Positions 8,366 to 18,802 of a stretch of 64,000 bases of DNA are shown one piece after another. Both the position numbers and the translations under genes were made by a program. Within the stretch, counting starts at the first letter, position 1. Every line of letters starts with the position of its first letter. The notes beneath the pieces are model-generated. The model made no database searches, had not been told where the DNA came from, and was given only the letters and a program-made list of their open reading frames with translations. This DNA comes from Burkholderiaceae bacterium (GTDB lineage Bacteria > Pseudomonadota > Gammaproteobacteria > Burkholderiales > Burkholderiaceae_E), in the NCBI GenBank assembly GCA_024637155.1, contig JAGXFR010000022.1, forward strand, positions 62,001-126,000, given 5' to 3'.

Positions 8366-9631
8366 ATGGCGGAAAAGAAAGGCAGCAGCGAGAAGCTTCT
8401 CTACTGTTCGTTTTGCGGCAAGAGCCAGCACGAAGTTCGCAAGCTCATTGCCGGGCCGTCGGTATTCATTTGCGACGAGTGCATCGAGCTGTGCAACGAC
8501 ATCATTCGTGATGAGGCGCAAACCGACGCCGCGCCCAACGAGGCCGCCTCCGGGCTGCCCACGCCGAGTGAAATCTGCGCCAGTCTCGACCAGTACGTGA
8601 TCGGGCAGGCGGTCGCCAAACGCACGCTCTCGGTGGCCGTCTACAACCACTACAAGCGGCTGCGCACCAAGGCCCAGAAGGACGACGTCGAGCTCTCGAA
8701 GAGCAACATCCTGCTGGTCGGCCCGACCGGATCGGGCAAGACGCTGCTCGCGCAGACCCTCGCCAGACTGCTCGAAGTGCCGTTCGTCATCGCGGATGCG
8801 ACGACGCTGACCGAGGCGGGTTACGTCGGCGAGGACGTCGAGAACATCATCCAGAAACTGTTGCAGAACTGCAACTACGAGGTCGAGAAGGCGCAGAACG
8901 GGATCGTCTACATCGACGAAATCGACAAGATCTCGCGCAAGTCCGACAACCCGTCGATCACCCGCGACGTCTCGGGCGAGGGCGTGCAGCAGGCACTGCT
9001 GAAGCTGATCGAGGGCACGGTTGCCTCGGTGCCGCCACAGGGCGGGCGCAAACACCCGAACCAGGACTTCGTGCAGATCGATACGACCAACATCCTGTTC
9101 ATCTGCGGGGGCGCGTTCGACGGGCTCGAGAAGGTGATCCTCGATCGCTCGGAGCGCTCGGGGATCGGCTTCGGCGCGCAAGTCAAGAGCGCCACCAATC
9201 GTCGGGTGGGGGAAGTCCTGCGCGAAGTGGAACCCGAGGATCTGATCAAGTTCGGCCTGATCCCGGAACTCGTGGGACGGCTGCCCGTGCTGGCGACCCT
9301 CGAGGAACTCGATGAGGCCTCGCTCGTCGAGATCCTGACGGCGCCGCGCAATGCGCTCGTCAAGCAGTATCAACGGCTCTTCGCGATGGAATCGGTGGAG
9401 CTCGAATTCCGGCCGCAGGCGCTGCAGGCGATCGCCCGCCGGGCGCTCAAGAGGAAGACGGGCGCGCGCGGACTGCGCTCGATCCTCGAGTACGTGCTGC
9501 TCGACATCATGTTCGAACTCCCCGGAATGAAGAACGTACAGAAGGTGGTGGTCGACGAGAATTCGGTGCGGGGCGACGGCAAGCCGCTGATCATCTTCGC
9601 CGACGCCCCCAAGGTCGCCAGCACGAAGTAG
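8366..9631 (+). CDS. clpX: ATP-dependent Clp protease ATP-binding subunit ClpX
   Basis: AAA+ unfoldase that recognises tagged substrates and threads them into ClpP. It has 421 residues. The N-terminal zinc-binding domain has C14, C17, C36 and C39; Walker A GPTGSGKT is at 119-126; Walker B is [10 protein letters not shown] near 182; and the C-terminal small domain ([12 protein letters not shown]) is present. The ATG at 8366 gives the normal N-terminus [19 protein letters not shown]; an earlier in-frame start would overlap clpP. It forms an operon with clpP. Confidence 0.97.
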   Translation: MAEKKGSSEKLLYCSFCGKSQHEVRKLIAGPSVFICDECIELCNDIIRDEAQTDAAPNEAASGLPTPSEICASLDQYVIGQAVAKRTLSVAVYNHYKRLRTKAQKDDVELSKSNILLVGPTGSGKTLLAQTLARLLEVPFVIADATTLTEAGYVGEDVENIIQKLLQNCNYEVEKAQNGIVYIDEIDKISRKSDNPSITRDVSGEGVQQALLKLIEGTVASVPPQGGRKHPNQDFVQIDTTNILFICGGAFDGLEKVILDRSERSGIGFGAQVKSATNRRVGEVLREVEPEDLIKFGLIPELVGRLPVLATLEELDEASLVEILTAPRNALVKQYQRLFAMESVELEFRPQALQAIARRALKRKTGARGLRSILEYVLLDIMFELPGMKNVQKVVVDENSVRGDGKPLIIFADAPKVASTK

Positions 9632-9767
9632 GCCTGCCCCGATCCGCTGATTTCCGTCCCGCAAGCAGCCGCAAATCCTCGTTCGATTCGCCTCGGCAAA
9701 GAGGCCACGCGCCCTCCGTGGCGGGTGGGGTCGCGCCACTTGTTTGGGCGTATCCTGTACCGAGAGA

Positions 9768-9795
9768 CTTGAAATCCGGTTCCGTGCCGTCAAAT
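9768..9795 (+). promoter_or_regulatory. possible heat-shock (sigma-32-like) promoter of lon
   Basis: CTTGAAA at 9768-9774 matches the sigma-32 -35 consensus exactly. The -10 region 12 bases later (CCGTCAAAT, 9787-9795) is only a partial match to the CCCCAT-type consensus. It lies about 30 bases before the lon start in the 192-base clpX-lon gap, consistent with Lon being a heat-shock protease. Confidence 0.35.
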
Positions 9796-9823
9796 GCAGC
9801 GCAGGATCGCAATGGAGAACCCG

Positions 9824-12232
9824 ATGTCCGAAACCACCCCCACGACCCGATCGCTACCGCTGTTGCCGCTGCGCGACGTGGTCGTGTTCCCGCACATGGT
9901 CATTCCGCTTTTCGTCGGGCGCCCGAAGTCGATCAAGGCGCTCGAGGCGGCGCTCGAAGTGGGCAAGAGCATCATGCTCGTCGCCCAGCGCAACGCCTCC
10001 AAGGATGATCCCGCGGCAGCGGACATCCACGAGATCGGATGCGTCTCGAAGATTCTGCAGCTGCTCAAGCTCCCCGACGGCACGGTCAAGGTGCTCGTCG
10101 AGGGCACCGAACGTGCGCGCATCGAAGAGATCGACGATGACGGCGGGCACTTCACCTGCCGCTTCGCGACGATCCCGGCCGACCTGGGGGAAGGTCCCGA
10201 AATCGAGGGGCTGCGGCGCGCGATCCTCGCGCAGTTCGACCAGTACGTGAAGCTCAACAAGAAGATTCCCCCGGAAATTCTTGCGTCGCTCGGTGGCATC
10301 GAGGATGGCGGCCGACTGGCCGACACGATCGCCGCGCATCTGCCGATCAAGATCGAGCACAAGCAGGGCGTCCTGGAGCTCATCGGCGTCGGTGAGCGTC
10401 TCGAGCGCCTGCTCGCGCAGATCGAGACCGAACTCGACATCCTGCAGGTCGAGAAGCGCATTCGCGGGCGCGTCAAGCGCCAGATGGAGAAGAGCCAGCG
10501 CGAGTACTACCTGAACGAACAGGTCAAGGCAATCCAGAAGGAATTGGGCGAGGGCGAAGAGGGCGCCGACCTGGACGATCTCGAGAAGAAGATCAAGTCG
10601 GCGCGCATGCCCAAGGAAGCGCTCAAGAAGGCACAAGCGGAGTTCAAGAAGCTCAAGCTGATGTCGCCGATGTCGGCCGAAGCCACGGTCGTGCGCAACT
10701 ACATCGACATCCTGATCGGCCTTCCGTGGAAGAAGAAGAGCAAGATCAGCGAGGATCTGGCGCGCGCCGAGCGTGTGCTCGACGAGGATCACTTCGGCCT
10801 CGAGAAGGTCAAGGAGCGGATTCTCGAGTACCTCGCCGTGCAGCAGCGGGTCGACAAGCTCAAGGCGCCGATCCTGTGCCTGGTGGGGCCGCCCGGCGTG
10901 GGCAAGACCTCGCTCGGGCAATCGATCGCCCGCGCGACGAACCGCAAGTACCTGCGCATGGCGCTCGGCGGCGTTCGCGACGAGGCCGAGATTCGCGGCC
11001 ACCGGCGCACCTACATTGGCTCGATGCCGGGCAAGATCCTGCAGAACATCTCACGCATCGGTGTGCGCAATCCGCTGTTCCTGCTCGATGAGGTCGACAA
11101 GATGGGCACCGACTTCCGGGGCGACCCGGCGAGCGCGCTCCTGGAGGTGCTCGATCCCGAACAGAACAGCACCTTCGTCGACCACTACGTCGAGGTCGAG
11201 TACGACCTCTCCGACGTGATGTTCGTCGCCACCGCGAACACGCTCAACATTCCGCCGGCGCTTCTCGATCGGCTGGAAGTGATCAAGATCGCCGGCTACA
11301 CCGAGGACGAGAAGGTCGGGATCGCGTTGCGCTACCTGCTCCCGAAGCAGGTCAAGAACAACGGGCTCAAGCCCGAAGAGATCGCGGTCAGCGAGGAGGC
11401 GGTCCGCGCCATCATTCGCTTTTACACGCGCGAGGCGGGTGTTCGCGCGCTCGAGCGCGAATTGAGCAAGATCTGCCGCAAGACGGTCAAGATGCTGCTG
11501 CTCAAGCGCTCCGAGGAAAAGGTCGAAGTCGGACCCGAGAGCCTCGAGAAATTCCTGGGCGTGCGTCGCTTCACGTTCGGGGTTGCCGAGCTGGAGGACC
11601 AGGTCGGGCAGGTGACGGGGCTCGCCTGGACCGAGGTCGGCGGCGAATTGTTGACGATCGAGGCCGCCGCGGTTCCGGGCAAGGGCAAGACGCTGTTCAC
11701 AGGCAAGCTCGGCGACGTGATGCAGGAGTCGATCCAGGCAGCGATGACCGTGGTTCGCCGGCGCGCCCAGCGCCTGGGCGTGCCGCTGGATTTCCACGAG
11801 AAGATGGACATCCACATCCATGTGCCCGAAGGCGCGACACCCAAGGACGGACCGAGCGCCGGCGCGGCGATGACCGTGGCGATCGTGTCGGTACTCACGG
11901 GAATTCCCGTGCGCGCCGAGGTTGCGATGACCGGCGAGATCACGCTGCGCGGCGAAGTGCTCGCGATCGGCGGTCTCAAGGAGAAGCTGCTGGCGGCGCA
12001 GCGCGGCAACATCAAGAAGGTGCTGATCCCCGAGGAGAACGTCAAGGACCTCGCCGAGATTCCGGACAACGTCAAGAACAGTCTGGAGATCGTTCCCGTG
12101 CGCTGGATCGACCGCGTGCTCGAGCTCGCGCTGGTGCGCGGACCGCAGCCGGTCGCGGAGGAGAAGTCCGCGAAAGGCAGCGACGAAGCCGCCGGAAAGA
12201 CGGCGGGGGCCGCGGACGTGCGGCCGCACTGA
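9824..12232 (+). CDS. lon: ATP-dependent protease La (Lon)
   Basis: Hexameric AAA+ serine protease that degrades misfolded and regulatory proteins in the cytoplasm. It has 802 residues. The N-terminal substrate domain begins [15 protein letters not shown]; Walker [10 protein letters not shown] is near residue 355; and the catalytic dyad is Ser678 in DGPSAGAAM and Lys721 in [10 protein letters not shown], 43 residues apart as in E. coli Lon. The ATG at 9824 is preferred because GGAGAA precedes it by five bases; ATGs at 9794 and 9812 are in-frame alternatives. The last 25 residues are Ala/Lys/Glu-rich and unconserved. Confidence 0.96.
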   Translation: MSETTPTTRSLPLLPLRDVVVFPHMVIPLFVGRPKSIKALEAALEVGKSIMLVAQRNASKDDPAAADIHEIGCVSKILQLLKLPDGTVKVLVEGTERARIEEIDDDGGHFTCRFATIPADLGEGPEIEGLRRAILAQFDQYVKLNKKIPPEILASLGGIEDGGRLADTIAAHLPIKIEHKQGVLELIGVGERLERLLAQIETELDILQVEKRIRGRVKRQMEKSQREYYLNEQVKAIQKELGEGEEGADLDDLEKKIKSARMPKEALKKAQAEFKKLKLMSPMSAEATVVRNYIDILIGLPWKKKSKISEDLARAERVLDEDHFGLEKVKERILEYLAVQQRVDKLKAPILCLVGPPGVGKTSLGQSIARATNRKYLRMALGGVRDEAEIRGHRRTYIGSMPGKILQNISRIGVRNPLFLLDEVDKMGTDFRGDPASALLEVLDPEQNSTFVDHYVEVEYDLSDVMFVATANTLNIPPALLDRLEVIKIAGYTEDEKVGIALRYLLPKQVKNNGLKPEEIAVSEEAVRAIIRFYTREAGVRALERELSKICRKTVKMLLLKRSEEKVEVGPESLEKFLGVRRFTFGVAELEDQVGQVTGLAWTEVGGELLTIEAAAVPGKGKTLFTGKLGDVMQESIQAAMTVVRRRAQRLGVPLDFHEKMDIHIHVPEGATPKDGPSAGAAMTVAIVSVLTGIPVRAEVAMTGEITLRGEVLAIGGLKEKLLAAQRGNIKKVLIPEENVKDLAEIPDNVKNSLEIVPVRWIDRVLELALVRGPQPVAEEKSAKGSDEAAGKTAGAADVRPH

Positions 12233-12245
12233 ACGGGCGCTCGGC

Positions 12246-12275
12246 TTGACACAGGGGGCGGTGCAACGATTTAAT
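12246..12275 (+). promoter_or_regulatory. sigma-70 promoter of hupB
   Basis: A perfect -35 TTGACA (12246-12251) is followed after 18 bases by TTTAAT (12270-12275), in a locally AT-rich patch of a GC-rich region. About 100 bases of untranslated leader separate it from hupB, including two runs of T near 12295 and 12312. Confidence 0.65.
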
Positions 12276-12384
12276 ACGCCCTCTGCGTTCCAGCTTTTTC
12301 GACCGCCGAATTTTTTGCCCGCACGTCAGTTTGATGATGTGGCCACCCAGCCCTAACGAATAGAAAGCAAGGGGGTACTTTTTC

Positions 12385-12657
12385 ATGAACAAGACCGAAC
12401 TGATCGACCACATTGCCGACAAGGCGGACATCTCGAAAGCAGCTGCCGGACGAGCGCTGGATGCGTTTGTCGGCGCGGTTCGGACCACGCTTCGCAAAGG
12501 CGGCACGGTCACGATGGTTGGTTTTGGAACTTTCGCGGTGGGCAAGCGCGCCGCACGCATGGGTCGCAACCCCCGGACCGGCGAGAAGATCAAGATCAAG
12601 GCGGCGAAGCTGCCGAAGTTCCGTCCCGGCAAAGGCCTCAAGGAGGCCCTGAACTGA
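12385..12657 (+). CDS. hupB: DNA-binding protein HU-beta
   Basis: Small histone-like nucleoid protein that bends and constrains DNA as a dimer. It has 90 residues, the family length. It shows the N-terminal helix pair [19 protein letters not shown], the GFGTF turn, and the DNA-contacting beta-arm with [14 protein letters not shown] Shine-Dalgarno AAGGGGG lies about nine bases before the ATG. A consensus promoter precedes it. The position between lon and the tRNA pair is conserved in Burkholderiales. Confidence 0.97.
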   Translation: MNKTELIDHIADKADISKAAAGRALDAFVGAVRTTLRKGGTVTMVGFGTFAVGKRAARMGRNPRTGEKIKIKAAKLPKFRPGKGLKEALN

Positions 12658-12679
12658 ACGGGCACGACGTTTATTCGGC

Positions 12680-12685
12680 TATAAT
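12680..12685 (+). promoter_or_regulatory. -10 hexamer TATAAT of the tRNA-Val/tRNA-Asp unit
   Basis: A consensus TATAAT lies 27 bases before the mature tRNA-Val 5' end, just after hupB, and is followed by a G/C-rich discriminator (TTTCGGGC) of the kind seen at stringently controlled stable-RNA promoters. The -35 region, which falls on the hupB stop, is poor. Confidence 0.45.
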
Positions 12686-12712
12686 TTCGGGCTGTCGAGA
12701 GTTCGCCAGCGA

Positions 12713-12788
12713 GGGTGCTTAGCTCAGTTGGTAGAGCGGCGCCCTTACAAGGCGTAGGTCGGGAGTTCGAGCCTCTCAGCACCCACCA
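12713..12788 (+). tRNA. tRNA-Val (anticodon UAC)
   Basis: A 76-base tRNA with encoded CCA. The acceptor stem is GGGTGCT (12713-12719) with AGCACCC (12778-12784), and the discriminator is A12785. The anticodon loop CTTACAA gives anticodon TAC, reading GUN codons. The T arm is GGGAGTTCGAGCCTCTC. It is followed 22 bases later by tRNA-Asp, presumably in one transcript. Confidence 0.97.
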
Positions 12789-12810
12789 GAAGTTGCGAGC
12801 CGATTACAGC

Positions 12811-12887
12811 GGAGTGGTAGTTCAGTTGGTTAGAATACCGGCCTGTCACGCCGGGGGTCGCGGGTTCGAGTCCCGTCCACTCCGCCA
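12811..12887 (+). tRNA. tRNA-Asp (anticodon GUC)
   Basis: A 77-base tRNA with encoded CCA. The acceptor stem is GGAGTGG (12811-12817) with CCACTCC (12877-12883), and the discriminator is G12884, the aspartate identity base. The anticodon loop CTGTCAC gives GTC at 12845-12847. A palindromic terminator follows at once. Confidence 0.97.
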
Positions 12888-12894
12888 ACAAATC

Positions 12895-12919
12895 AAACGG
12901 CCTGCATGCAGGCCGTTTT
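12895..12919 (+). terminator. intrinsic terminator of the tRNA-Val/tRNA-Asp unit
   Basis: A perfect 24-base palindrome (12895-12918) with arms AAACGGCCTGCA and TGCAGGCCGTTT ends in four T residues. It begins eight bases after the tRNA-Asp CCA end. It may also stop transcription from the other strand because it has A residues on its left. Confidence 0.7.
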
Positions 12920-12974
12920 GCCGTCTGCCGCGGCGTTTCGCCGAAACGATTCCCCAGGGGAGTGATACCGAGCC

Positions 12975-13169
12975 ATGTCCAAGTTCATCACCTGTGTTCT
13001 GAGCAGCCTGTTTGCGGCCGGCGTGCTGTTTTCGCAGGGCGCCATGGCGGCACCCGCCGCGGCGGATTGCGCCGCCAAGGCCGTCAGCAAGGAAGGCAAA
13101 CCGCTCGCCGGCGCAGCCAAGGCTTCGTTCATGAAGAAGTGCGAGGCGGACGCGAAGGCCGGCAACTAA
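12975..13169 (+). CDS. small secreted PsiF-repeat protein
   Basis: A 64-residue protein with a signal peptide (charged MSK, hydrophobic core FITCVLSSLFAAGVLF, AMA cleavage near residue 24), leaving a mature peptide of about 40 residues. The mature part is one PsiF repeat: C at 31, KPLAGAAKASFMKKC with the second Cys near 56. PsiF is a phosphate-starvation-inducible periplasmic protein of unknown biochemical role in E. coli, usually with two repeats; here there is one. The two cysteines could form a disulfide in the periplasm. No strong Shine-Dalgarno or pho box was recognised. It is convergent with the gntR gene. Confidence 0.75.
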   Translation: MSKFITCVLSSLFAAGVLFSQGAMAAPAAADCAAKAVSKEGKPLAGAAKASFMKKCEADAKAGN

Positions 13170-13225
13170 GTCTGGCAACTGAGGCAAGCCCAGCCGCAGT
13201 TCGGCGGCGGCCCTGCGCTTTGCCT

Positions 13226-13876
13226 TTACCCGCTGGCGGCGCGCAGTCCGCTGAGATAGTGTGAGCGCATCACCTGCGCGGCGCGCTCGTCGTCGCGGGC
13301 CTCGAGCGCCTGCATCAGGTCGCGGTGTTCGGACAGGGACTCCCGGATCCGGCTCGGCTTGAGCAGTGAGTGATGCCGGTTCAACTTCATCACCTTGCGC
13401 AGGTCGTCGACGATCTGGGCGCGCCAGCGGTTGCCCGCGAGAGCCAGCAGCTGCACATGAAACTGCTCGTTGGTGGCGAAAAAGTTCGCGCGCTGGTTCA
13501 CCTGCTTCTCCAGGCGATCATGCACCGCGCGCAGCTCGGCGATCTGCCGCTCGCTGCCGGCGCGCGCGAGCTCGCGCGCGGCGTCGCTCTCGAGCAGAGC
13601 GAGCAGATGGTAGACCTGCGCCACGTCATCGGCCGACATTTCGGTGACGTATGCGCCGCGGCGCACCTTCATCGTGACCAGGCCTTCGGCGGCAAGCACC
13701 TTGAGGGCTTCACGAAGGGGCGTGCGGCTGATACCGTAATCGGCGCAGAGCCGCTGTTCGTCGATGCGGCTTCCGGGCTCCAGCTCGCGGTTGAAGATCT
13801 GTTCGCGCAGCCGCTCCGCGACCGCCTGATACAGGGCGCGCGGGGCGAGGGAGGGTGCGGGAGCGGACGGCACCAT
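13226..13876 (-). CDS. GntR family transcriptional regulator, FadR/FCD subfamily
   Basis: A 216-residue repressor-type protein. The N-terminal winged helix (YQAVAERLREQIFNREL ... YGISRTPLREALKVLAAEG) is followed by an all-helical FCD ligand domain with the usual metal-binding set of Asp and His residues (ESDAAREL, NEQFHVQL, SHYLSGLR). It is divergent from the methylmalonyl-CoA mutase operon across 121 bases containing a perfect inverted repeat, so it probably controls propionyl-CoA catabolism and itself. The ligand is unknown; an acyl-CoA or small organic acid would fit the subfamily. ATG at 13876. Confidence 0.85.
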   Translation of the reverse strand: MVPSAPAPSLAPRALYQAVAERLREQIFNRELEPGSRIDEQRLCADYGISRTPLREALKVLAAEGLVTMKVRRGAYVTEMSADDVAQVYHLLALLESDAARELARAGSERQIAELRAVHDRLEKQVNQRANFFATNEQFHVQLLALAGNRWRAQIVDDLRKVMKLNRHHSLLKPSRIRESLSEHRDLMQALEARDDERAAQVMRSHYLSGLRAASG

Positions 13877-13901
13877 GGTGGCTAGAGTGATTCTGCGTTT
13901 G

Positions 13902-13927
13902 AATGCATAATTATATGATTATGCATT
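13902..13927. promoter_or_regulatory. operator-like perfect inverted repeat, gntR-mutase intergenic region
   Basis: AATGCATAAT (13902-13911) and ATTATGCATT (13918-13927) are perfect 10-base inverted arms around a six-base centre. The block is strikingly AT-rich. On the minus strand it contains TATAAT (13915-13910), a likely -10 for gntR, so a bound dimer would block gntR transcription and affect the mutase operon. It is the best candidate binding site for the adjacent FadR-type regulator. Confidence 0.65.
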
Positions 13928-13997
13928 ATGGCACAATGTCGAGGTGCGAAGGCTCGCGCCGTCGTGCAATCTGCGCTGCCTTGGAAGGAGAGATCCC

Positions 13998-16163
13998 ATG
14001 TCCGGTTCGCCCACCCCAGAGTTCCCCCGCCACAGCCTCGAGGAGTGGGCGGCGGCGGCCGCCAAGTCGGTGCCCGCGGGACGGGCCGATGCGCTGGAAT
14101 GGGTGACGCCCGAGGGCCTGCGGGTGAAGGCGCTCTACACCGCAGCCGATACCGCCGGGCTGCCTCATGCCGACACGCTGCCGGGCTTCGAGCCCTACGT
14201 GCGCGGCCCGCAGGCGAGCATGTATGCGGTGCGGCCCTGGACGATCCGGCAGTACGCGGGTTTTTCGACCGCCGAGGAGAGCAACCTCTTCTACCGACAG
14301 GCGCTGGCCGCCGGAGGGCAGGGCGTGTCGGTGGCCTTCGACCTGGCGACCCATCGCGGCTACGACAGCGACCATCCGCGGGTGGCCGGAGACGTCGGCA
14401 AGGCGGGCGTGGCGATCGATTCGGTCGAGGACATGAAGATCCTGTTCGACGGGATTCCGCTCGACCAGGTGAGCGTCTCGATGACCATGAACGGCGGGGT
14501 GTTGCCGGTGCTCGCCGGCTATGTGGTCGCCGCCGAGGAGCAGGGCGTGACGCCCGACCAACTCTCGGGGACGATCCAGAACGACATCCTCAAGGAGTTC
14601 ATGGTTCGCAACACCTACATCTACCCGCCGGAGCCCTCGATGCGGATCATCGCCGACATCATCGAGTACACGGCGCAGAAGATGCCGAAGTTCAACTCGA
14701 TCTCCATCTCCGGCTATCACATGCAGGAAGCGGGCGCGAACCAGGCTCTCGAACTGGCCTTCACGCTGGCCGACGGCAAGGAGTACGTGAAGACCGCGCT
14801 CGCCCGGGGGTTGGACGTCGATGCGTTCGCCGGGCGGCTGAGTTTCTTCTGGGCGATCGGGATGAACTTCTATCTGGAGATTGCCAAGCTGCGCGCCGCG
14901 CGCCTGCTCTGGTGCCGGATCATGAAGGGCTTCGGCGCGCAGAATCCGAAGAGCCTGAAGCTGCGCACGCACTGCCAGACTTCCGGCTGGAGCCTGACCG
15001 AGCAGGATCCCTACAACAACATCGTGCGCACGACCGTCGAGGCGATGGCCGCGGTGTTCGGCGGCACGCAGAGTCTGCACACCAACAGCTTCGACGAGGC
15101 GATCGCGCTGCCCACCGAGTTCAGCGCGCGGATCGCGCGCAACACGCAGTTGATCATCCAGGAGGAGACCCACATTCCCAGTGTGATCGACCCCTGGGCG
15201 GGCAGCTACATGATGGAGAAGATGACGCAGGAGATGGCCGATTGCGCCTGGGCGACGATCGAGGAAGTCGAGGCGATGGGCGGCATGACCAAGGCGGTCG
15301 ACTCCGGCTGGGCCAAGCTGAAGATCGAAGCCAGTGCGGCCGAAAAGCAGGCGCACATCGATGCGGGACGGGACACGATCGTGGGCGTCAACAAGTACCG
15401 GTTGGAGCGCGAAGACGCCATCGAAAGCCGCGAGGTCGACAACGTTCAGGTGCGCGACAGCCAGATCGAGCGGCTCGCTCGGATACGCGCCGCACGCGAC
15501 GGAGCGGCGGTGAGCGCGGCGCTCACGGCTCTGACGGATTGCGCACGCAGCGGCACGGGCAACCTGCTCGAACTGAGCATTCAGGCCGTGCGTTTGCGCG
15601 CCACGGTGGGCGAGATCAGCGATGCGCTCGAGAAGGCTTGGGGGCGCCACCACGCCGACACGCAGAAGGTGACCGGGGTCTATGCCGCGGCCTATGAATC
15701 GGCCCAGGGCTGGGCGGCCGTGCAGGAGGAGATCGAGGACTTTGCCCAGGCGCAGGGCAGGCGCCCGCGGGTGTTGATCGCCAAGCTCGGCCAGGACGGT
15801 CACGATCGCGGCGCCAAGGTGGTGGCGACGGCCTTCGCCGATCTGGGCTTCGACGTCGACATCGGACCGCTCTTTCAGACGCCGGCCGAATGCGCGCGCC
15901 AGGCGATTGAGAACGATGTCCATGCGGTGGGGGTCTCGACGCTGGCCGCAGGCCACAAGACCCTGGTGCCCCAGGTCATCGATGCGTTGCGCGAGCAGGG
16001 CGGTGACGACATCGTGGTGTTCGTCGGCGGGGTGATTCCCCAGCAGGACTACGATGCCCTGCGCAAAGTCGGCGTCAAGGGAATCTACGGGCCCGGCACG
16101 CCGATCCCGGTGTCTGCCCGGGACGTGCTTGCGCAGATCCAGGCGCAGTTGGCCCGAGCCTGA
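13998..16163 (+). CDS. scpA: methylmalonyl-CoA mutase (single-chain, B12-dependent)
   Basis: Adenosylcobalamin-dependent isomerase converting (R)-methylmalonyl-CoA to succinyl-CoA. It has 721 residues, the length of the catalytic large-subunit type that carries both the TIM barrel (from about residue 50, including [11 protein letters not shown]) and the C-terminal cobalamin domain. The cobalt-ligating His602 lies in [10 protein letters not shown], followed by the downstream GGVIPQQD element. The ATG at 13998 has a strong GGAAGGAG site; an in-frame ATG at 13944 lacks support. It leads the mutase-meaB-pccB-pccA-VOC gene set. Confidence 0.95.
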   Translation: MSGSPTPEFPRHSLEEWAAAAAKSVPAGRADALEWVTPEGLRVKALYTAADTAGLPHADTLPGFEPYVRGPQASMYAVRPWTIRQYAGFSTAEESNLFYRQALAAGGQGVSVAFDLATHRGYDSDHPRVAGDVGKAGVAIDSVEDMKILFDGIPLDQVSVSMTMNGGVLPVLAGYVVAAEEQGVTPDQLSGTIQNDILKEFMVRNTYIYPPEPSMRIIADIIEYTAQKMPKFNSISISGYHMQEAGANQALELAFTLADGKEYVKTALARGLDVDAFAGRLSFFWAIGMNFYLEIAKLRAARLLWCRIMKGFGAQNPKSLKLRTHCQTSGWSLTEQDPYNNIVRTTVEAMAAVFGGTQSLHTNSFDEAIALPTEFSARIARNTQLIIQEETHIPSVIDPWAGSYMMEKMTQEMADCAWATIEEVEAMGGMTKAVDSGWAKLKIEASAAEKQAHIDAGRDTIVGVNKYRLEREDAIESREVDNVQVRDSQIERLARIRAARDGAAVSAALTALTDCARSGTGNLLELSIQAVRLRATVGEISDALEKAWGRHHADTQKVTGVYAAAYESAQGWAAVQEEIEDFAQAQGRRPRVLIAKLGQDGHDRGAKVVATAFADLGFDVDIGPLFQTPAECARQAIENDVHAVGVSTLAAGHKTLVPQVIDALREQGGDDIVVFVGGVIPQQDYDALRKVGVKGIYGPGTPIPVSARDVLAQIQAQLARA

Positions 16164-16177
16164 ACGGCGCGCAGCCC

Positions 16178-17197
16178 ATGAGTGCGCTGACCCCGGCCGA
16201 CCGCGCCCTGCTCGACGCCGTGCGCGGGCCCGCAGGGCCGCAGCAGCGCCGCGCGATGGCCAAGGTGATCACGCTGCTGGAGTCCACACGCCCGGACCAT
16301 CGCGCGCGGGCCGACGAGTTGCTCAACGCCCTGCTGCCGGACACGGGGAGGGCGTTGCGCCTGGGCGTGTCCGGCGTTCCCGGCGGGGGCAAGTCGACCT
16401 ACATCGAGGCGCTGGGCCTGTATCTAACCGACCAAGGCCATCGGGTCGCGGTGCTCGCCGTCGACCCGTCGTCCAGCCTGACCGGGGGCTCGATCCTGGG
16501 GGACAAGACCCGCATGGAGCGTCTTTCGGTGGAGGATGCGGCGTTCATTCGGCCGAGTCCGGCTTCGGGAACCCTGGGTGGCGTGGCCGAAATGACCCGC
16601 GAAGCGCTGCGCGTGTGCGAGGCCGCGGGCTACGACATCGTGATCGTCGAGACGGTTGGCGTGGGCCAGTCCGAGAGCGCGGTTGCCGGCATGACCGACA
16701 TGTTCGTGCTGCTGCAGCTCCCCAACGCCGGCGACGATCTGCAGGCGATCAAGAAGGGCGTGATGGAGCTTGCCGATCTGGTGCTCATCAACAAGGCGGA
16801 TCTCGACGCGACGGCCGCGCTGCGCGCGCAGACGCAGATCGGCACTGCCCTGCGCCTGTTCGGACGCTACCGCGAGGCGCCGCACGCCGCGCCCGACGGC
16901 ACGGTGTGGCACCCGCCGGTATTGCTATTGAGCGCCCTCAGGGGCCAGGGGCTCGCGGAATCCTGGGCCGCAGTGAAGCAGTTCCACGCCGCGCAGGAGG
17001 CCAGCGGCCGACTGGCCGAGCGCCGCCACCAGCAGGATCAGGCCTGGATGTGGGAACGCATCGAATCCGGGTTGAAGGCGCGCTTTCGCGCGCACCCACG
17101 GGTGCGCGCCGAACTGCCGTCGCTGAGCGCGGCGGTGCGCGCGGGCAGCCTCGCGGCCTCGGTGGCAGCGCGGCGCCTGCTGGACTTGATGGACTGA
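16178..17197 (+). CDS. meaB: methylmalonyl-CoA mutase-associated GTPase MeaB
   Basis: G3E-family GTPase that gates cobalamin loading into the mutase and protects it from inactivation. It has 339 residues. The P-loop is GVPGGGKST (about residues 66-74; most relatives have GVPGVGKST), followed by [21 protein letters not shown], the switch region [10 protein letters not shown], and the guanine-specificity NKAD. It starts 14 bases after the mutase stop. Context and sequence agree; the alternative, ArgK, is an old name for the same family. Confidence 0.95.
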   Translation: MSALTPADRALLDAVRGPAGPQQRRAMAKVITLLESTRPDHRARADELLNALLPDTGRALRLGVSGVPGGGKSTYIEALGLYLTDQGHRVAVLAVDPSSSLTGGSILGDKTRMERLSVEDAAFIRPSPASGTLGGVAEMTREALRVCEAAGYDIVIVETVGVGQSESAVAGMTDMFVLLQLPNAGDDLQAIKKGVMELADLVLINKADLDATAALRAQTQIGTALRLFGRYREAPHAAPDGTVWHPPVLLLSALRGQGLAESWAAVKQFHAAQEASGRLAERRHQQDQAWMWERIESGLKARFRAHPRVRAELPSLSAAVRAGSLAASVAARRLLDLMD

Positions 17198-17249
17198 ATG
17201 CGCATGCGGCGCCTGCGCCGGAATTCACGATTACCGAGGAGTCATTGCC

Positions 17250-18782
17250 GTGCACGACATCATTGAAGAACTCGAACGCAGACGGGCCGCGGCACGCCTG
17301 GGCGGCGGCGCCAAGCGCGTGGAAGCCCAGCATGCCAAGGGCAAGCTGAGCGCGCGCGAGCGCGTCCTGCTGCTGCTCGACGAGGGCACGTTCGAGGAAT
17401 GGGATATGTTCGTCGAACATCGCTGCAACGATTTCGGCATGGCCGACAACAAGATCCCGGGCGACGGCGTGGTCACCGGCTACGGGATGATCAACGGTCG
17501 CCTGGTGTTCGTCTTCAGCCAGGACTTCACGGTCTTCGGCGGTGCCCTGTCCGAGGCGCACGCCGAGAAGATCTGCAAGATCATGGACCAGGCGATGAAG
17601 GTGGGCGCGCCGGTGATCGGTCTGAACGACTCGGGCGGCGCGCGCATCCAGGAAGGCGTCGCCTCGCTGGGCGGCTACGCGGAGGTGTTCCAGCGCAACG
17701 TGATGGCCTCGGGCGTGATCCCGCAGATCAGCATGATCATGGGCCCGTGCGCGGGTGGGGCCGTGTACTCGCCGGCAATGACCGATTTCATTTTCATGGT
17801 CAAGGACAGCTCCTACATGTTCGTCACCGGTCCCGAGGTGGTGAAGACGGTGACCCATGAGGAAGTGAGCGCCGAGGAACTGGGGGGTGCGGTCACCCAC
17901 ACGACGCGCTCGGGCGTGGCCGACATGGCCTTCGAGAACGACGTTGAGGCGCTGATGCTGATGCGCCGTTTCTTCAACTACCTGCCGCTCAACAACCGCG
18001 AGAAGCCGCCGCTGCGTGCGAGCGGCGATCCGGCGGAACGCCTCGATCTGTCCCTCGACACGCTGGTGCCGGACAATGTCAACAAGCCCTACGACATGAA
18101 GGAACTGATCCTCAAGGTTGTGGACGACGGCGACTTCTTCGAACTGCAGCCCGACTACGCGAAGAACATCGTGATCGGTTTCGCCCGCATGGAGGGGCAG
18201 ACGGTGGGCGTGGTGGCGAACAACCCGATGGTGCTGGCGGGCTGCCTCGACATCCGCAGCAGCATCAAGGCGGCGCGCTTCGTGCGCTTCTGCGACGCCT
18301 TCAACATCCCGGTGCTGACCTTCGTCGACGTGCCCGGCTTCATGCCCGGCACTGCGCAGGAATACGGCGGGATCATCAAGCACGGCGCCAAGCTGCTCTT
18401 CGCCTTCGCCGATTGCACGGTGCCCAAAGTCACGGTGATCACGCGCAAGGCCTATGGCGGCGCCTACGACGTGATGTCCTCCAAGCATCTGCGCGGCGAC
18501 GTGAATTTCGCCTGGCCCAACGCGGAGATCGCGGTGATGGGCGCCAAGGGCGCCGTGGAGATCATCTTTCGCGAGGACAAGGGCGACCCGGCGAAGCTCG
18601 CGGCACGCGAGGCCGAGTACCGGGCACGATTCGCCAATCCCTTCGTCGCCGGGAGCCGCGGCTACATCGACGACGTGATTCAGCCGCACGAGACGCGCCG
18701 GCGCATCTGTCGCTCGCTCACGATGCTGCGCGACAAGAAGATCGAGAACCCGTGGCGCAAGCACGGCAACATTCCCCTCTAG
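17250..18782 (+). CDS. pccB: propionyl-CoA carboxylase carboxyltransferase subunit
   Basis: Carboxyltransferase (beta) subunit of a biotin-dependent acyl-CoA carboxylase, 510 residues. It has the two crotonase-like halves; the N half includes the oxyanion region [13 protein letters not shown] and the C half includes [19 protein letters not shown] and [14 protein letters not shown] start at 17250 with GAGGAG eight bases upstream. With pccA it would carboxylate propionyl-CoA to (S)-methylmalonyl-CoA; the mutase and MeaB neighbours favour propionyl-CoA over acetyl-CoA as substrate. Confidence 0.93.
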   Translation: MHDIIEELERRRAAARLGGGAKRVEAQHAKGKLSARERVLLLLDEGTFEEWDMFVEHRCNDFGMADNKIPGDGVVTGYGMINGRLVFVFSQDFTVFGGALSEAHAEKICKIMDQAMKVGAPVIGLNDSGGARIQEGVASLGGYAEVFQRNVMASGVIPQISMIMGPCAGGAVYSPAMTDFIFMVKDSSYMFVTGPEVVKTVTHEEVSAEELGGAVTHTTRSGVADMAFENDVEALMLMRRFFNYLPLNNREKPPLRASGDPAERLDLSLDTLVPDNVNKPYDMKELILKVVDDGDFFELQPDYAKNIVIGFARMEGQTVGVVANNPMVLAGCLDIRSSIKAARFVRFCDAFNIPVLTFVDVPGFMPGTAQEYGGIIKHGAKLLFAFADCTVPKVTVITRKAYGGAYDVMSSKHLRGDVNFAWPNAEIAVMGAKGAVEIIFREDKGDPAKLAAREAEYRARFANPFVAGSRGYIDDVIQPHETRRRICRSLTMLRDKKIENPWRKHGNIPL

Positions 18783-18802
18783 CGCAGCGAGGAACTCCAG
18801 CC

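Noticed and set aside
12713-12920. tRNA-Val/tRNA-Asp pair as an active island attachment site
   Set aside because: No integrase, no partial duplicate of either tRNA 3' end was seen downstream, and the following genes look native in composition. Only an ancient insertion remains possible.
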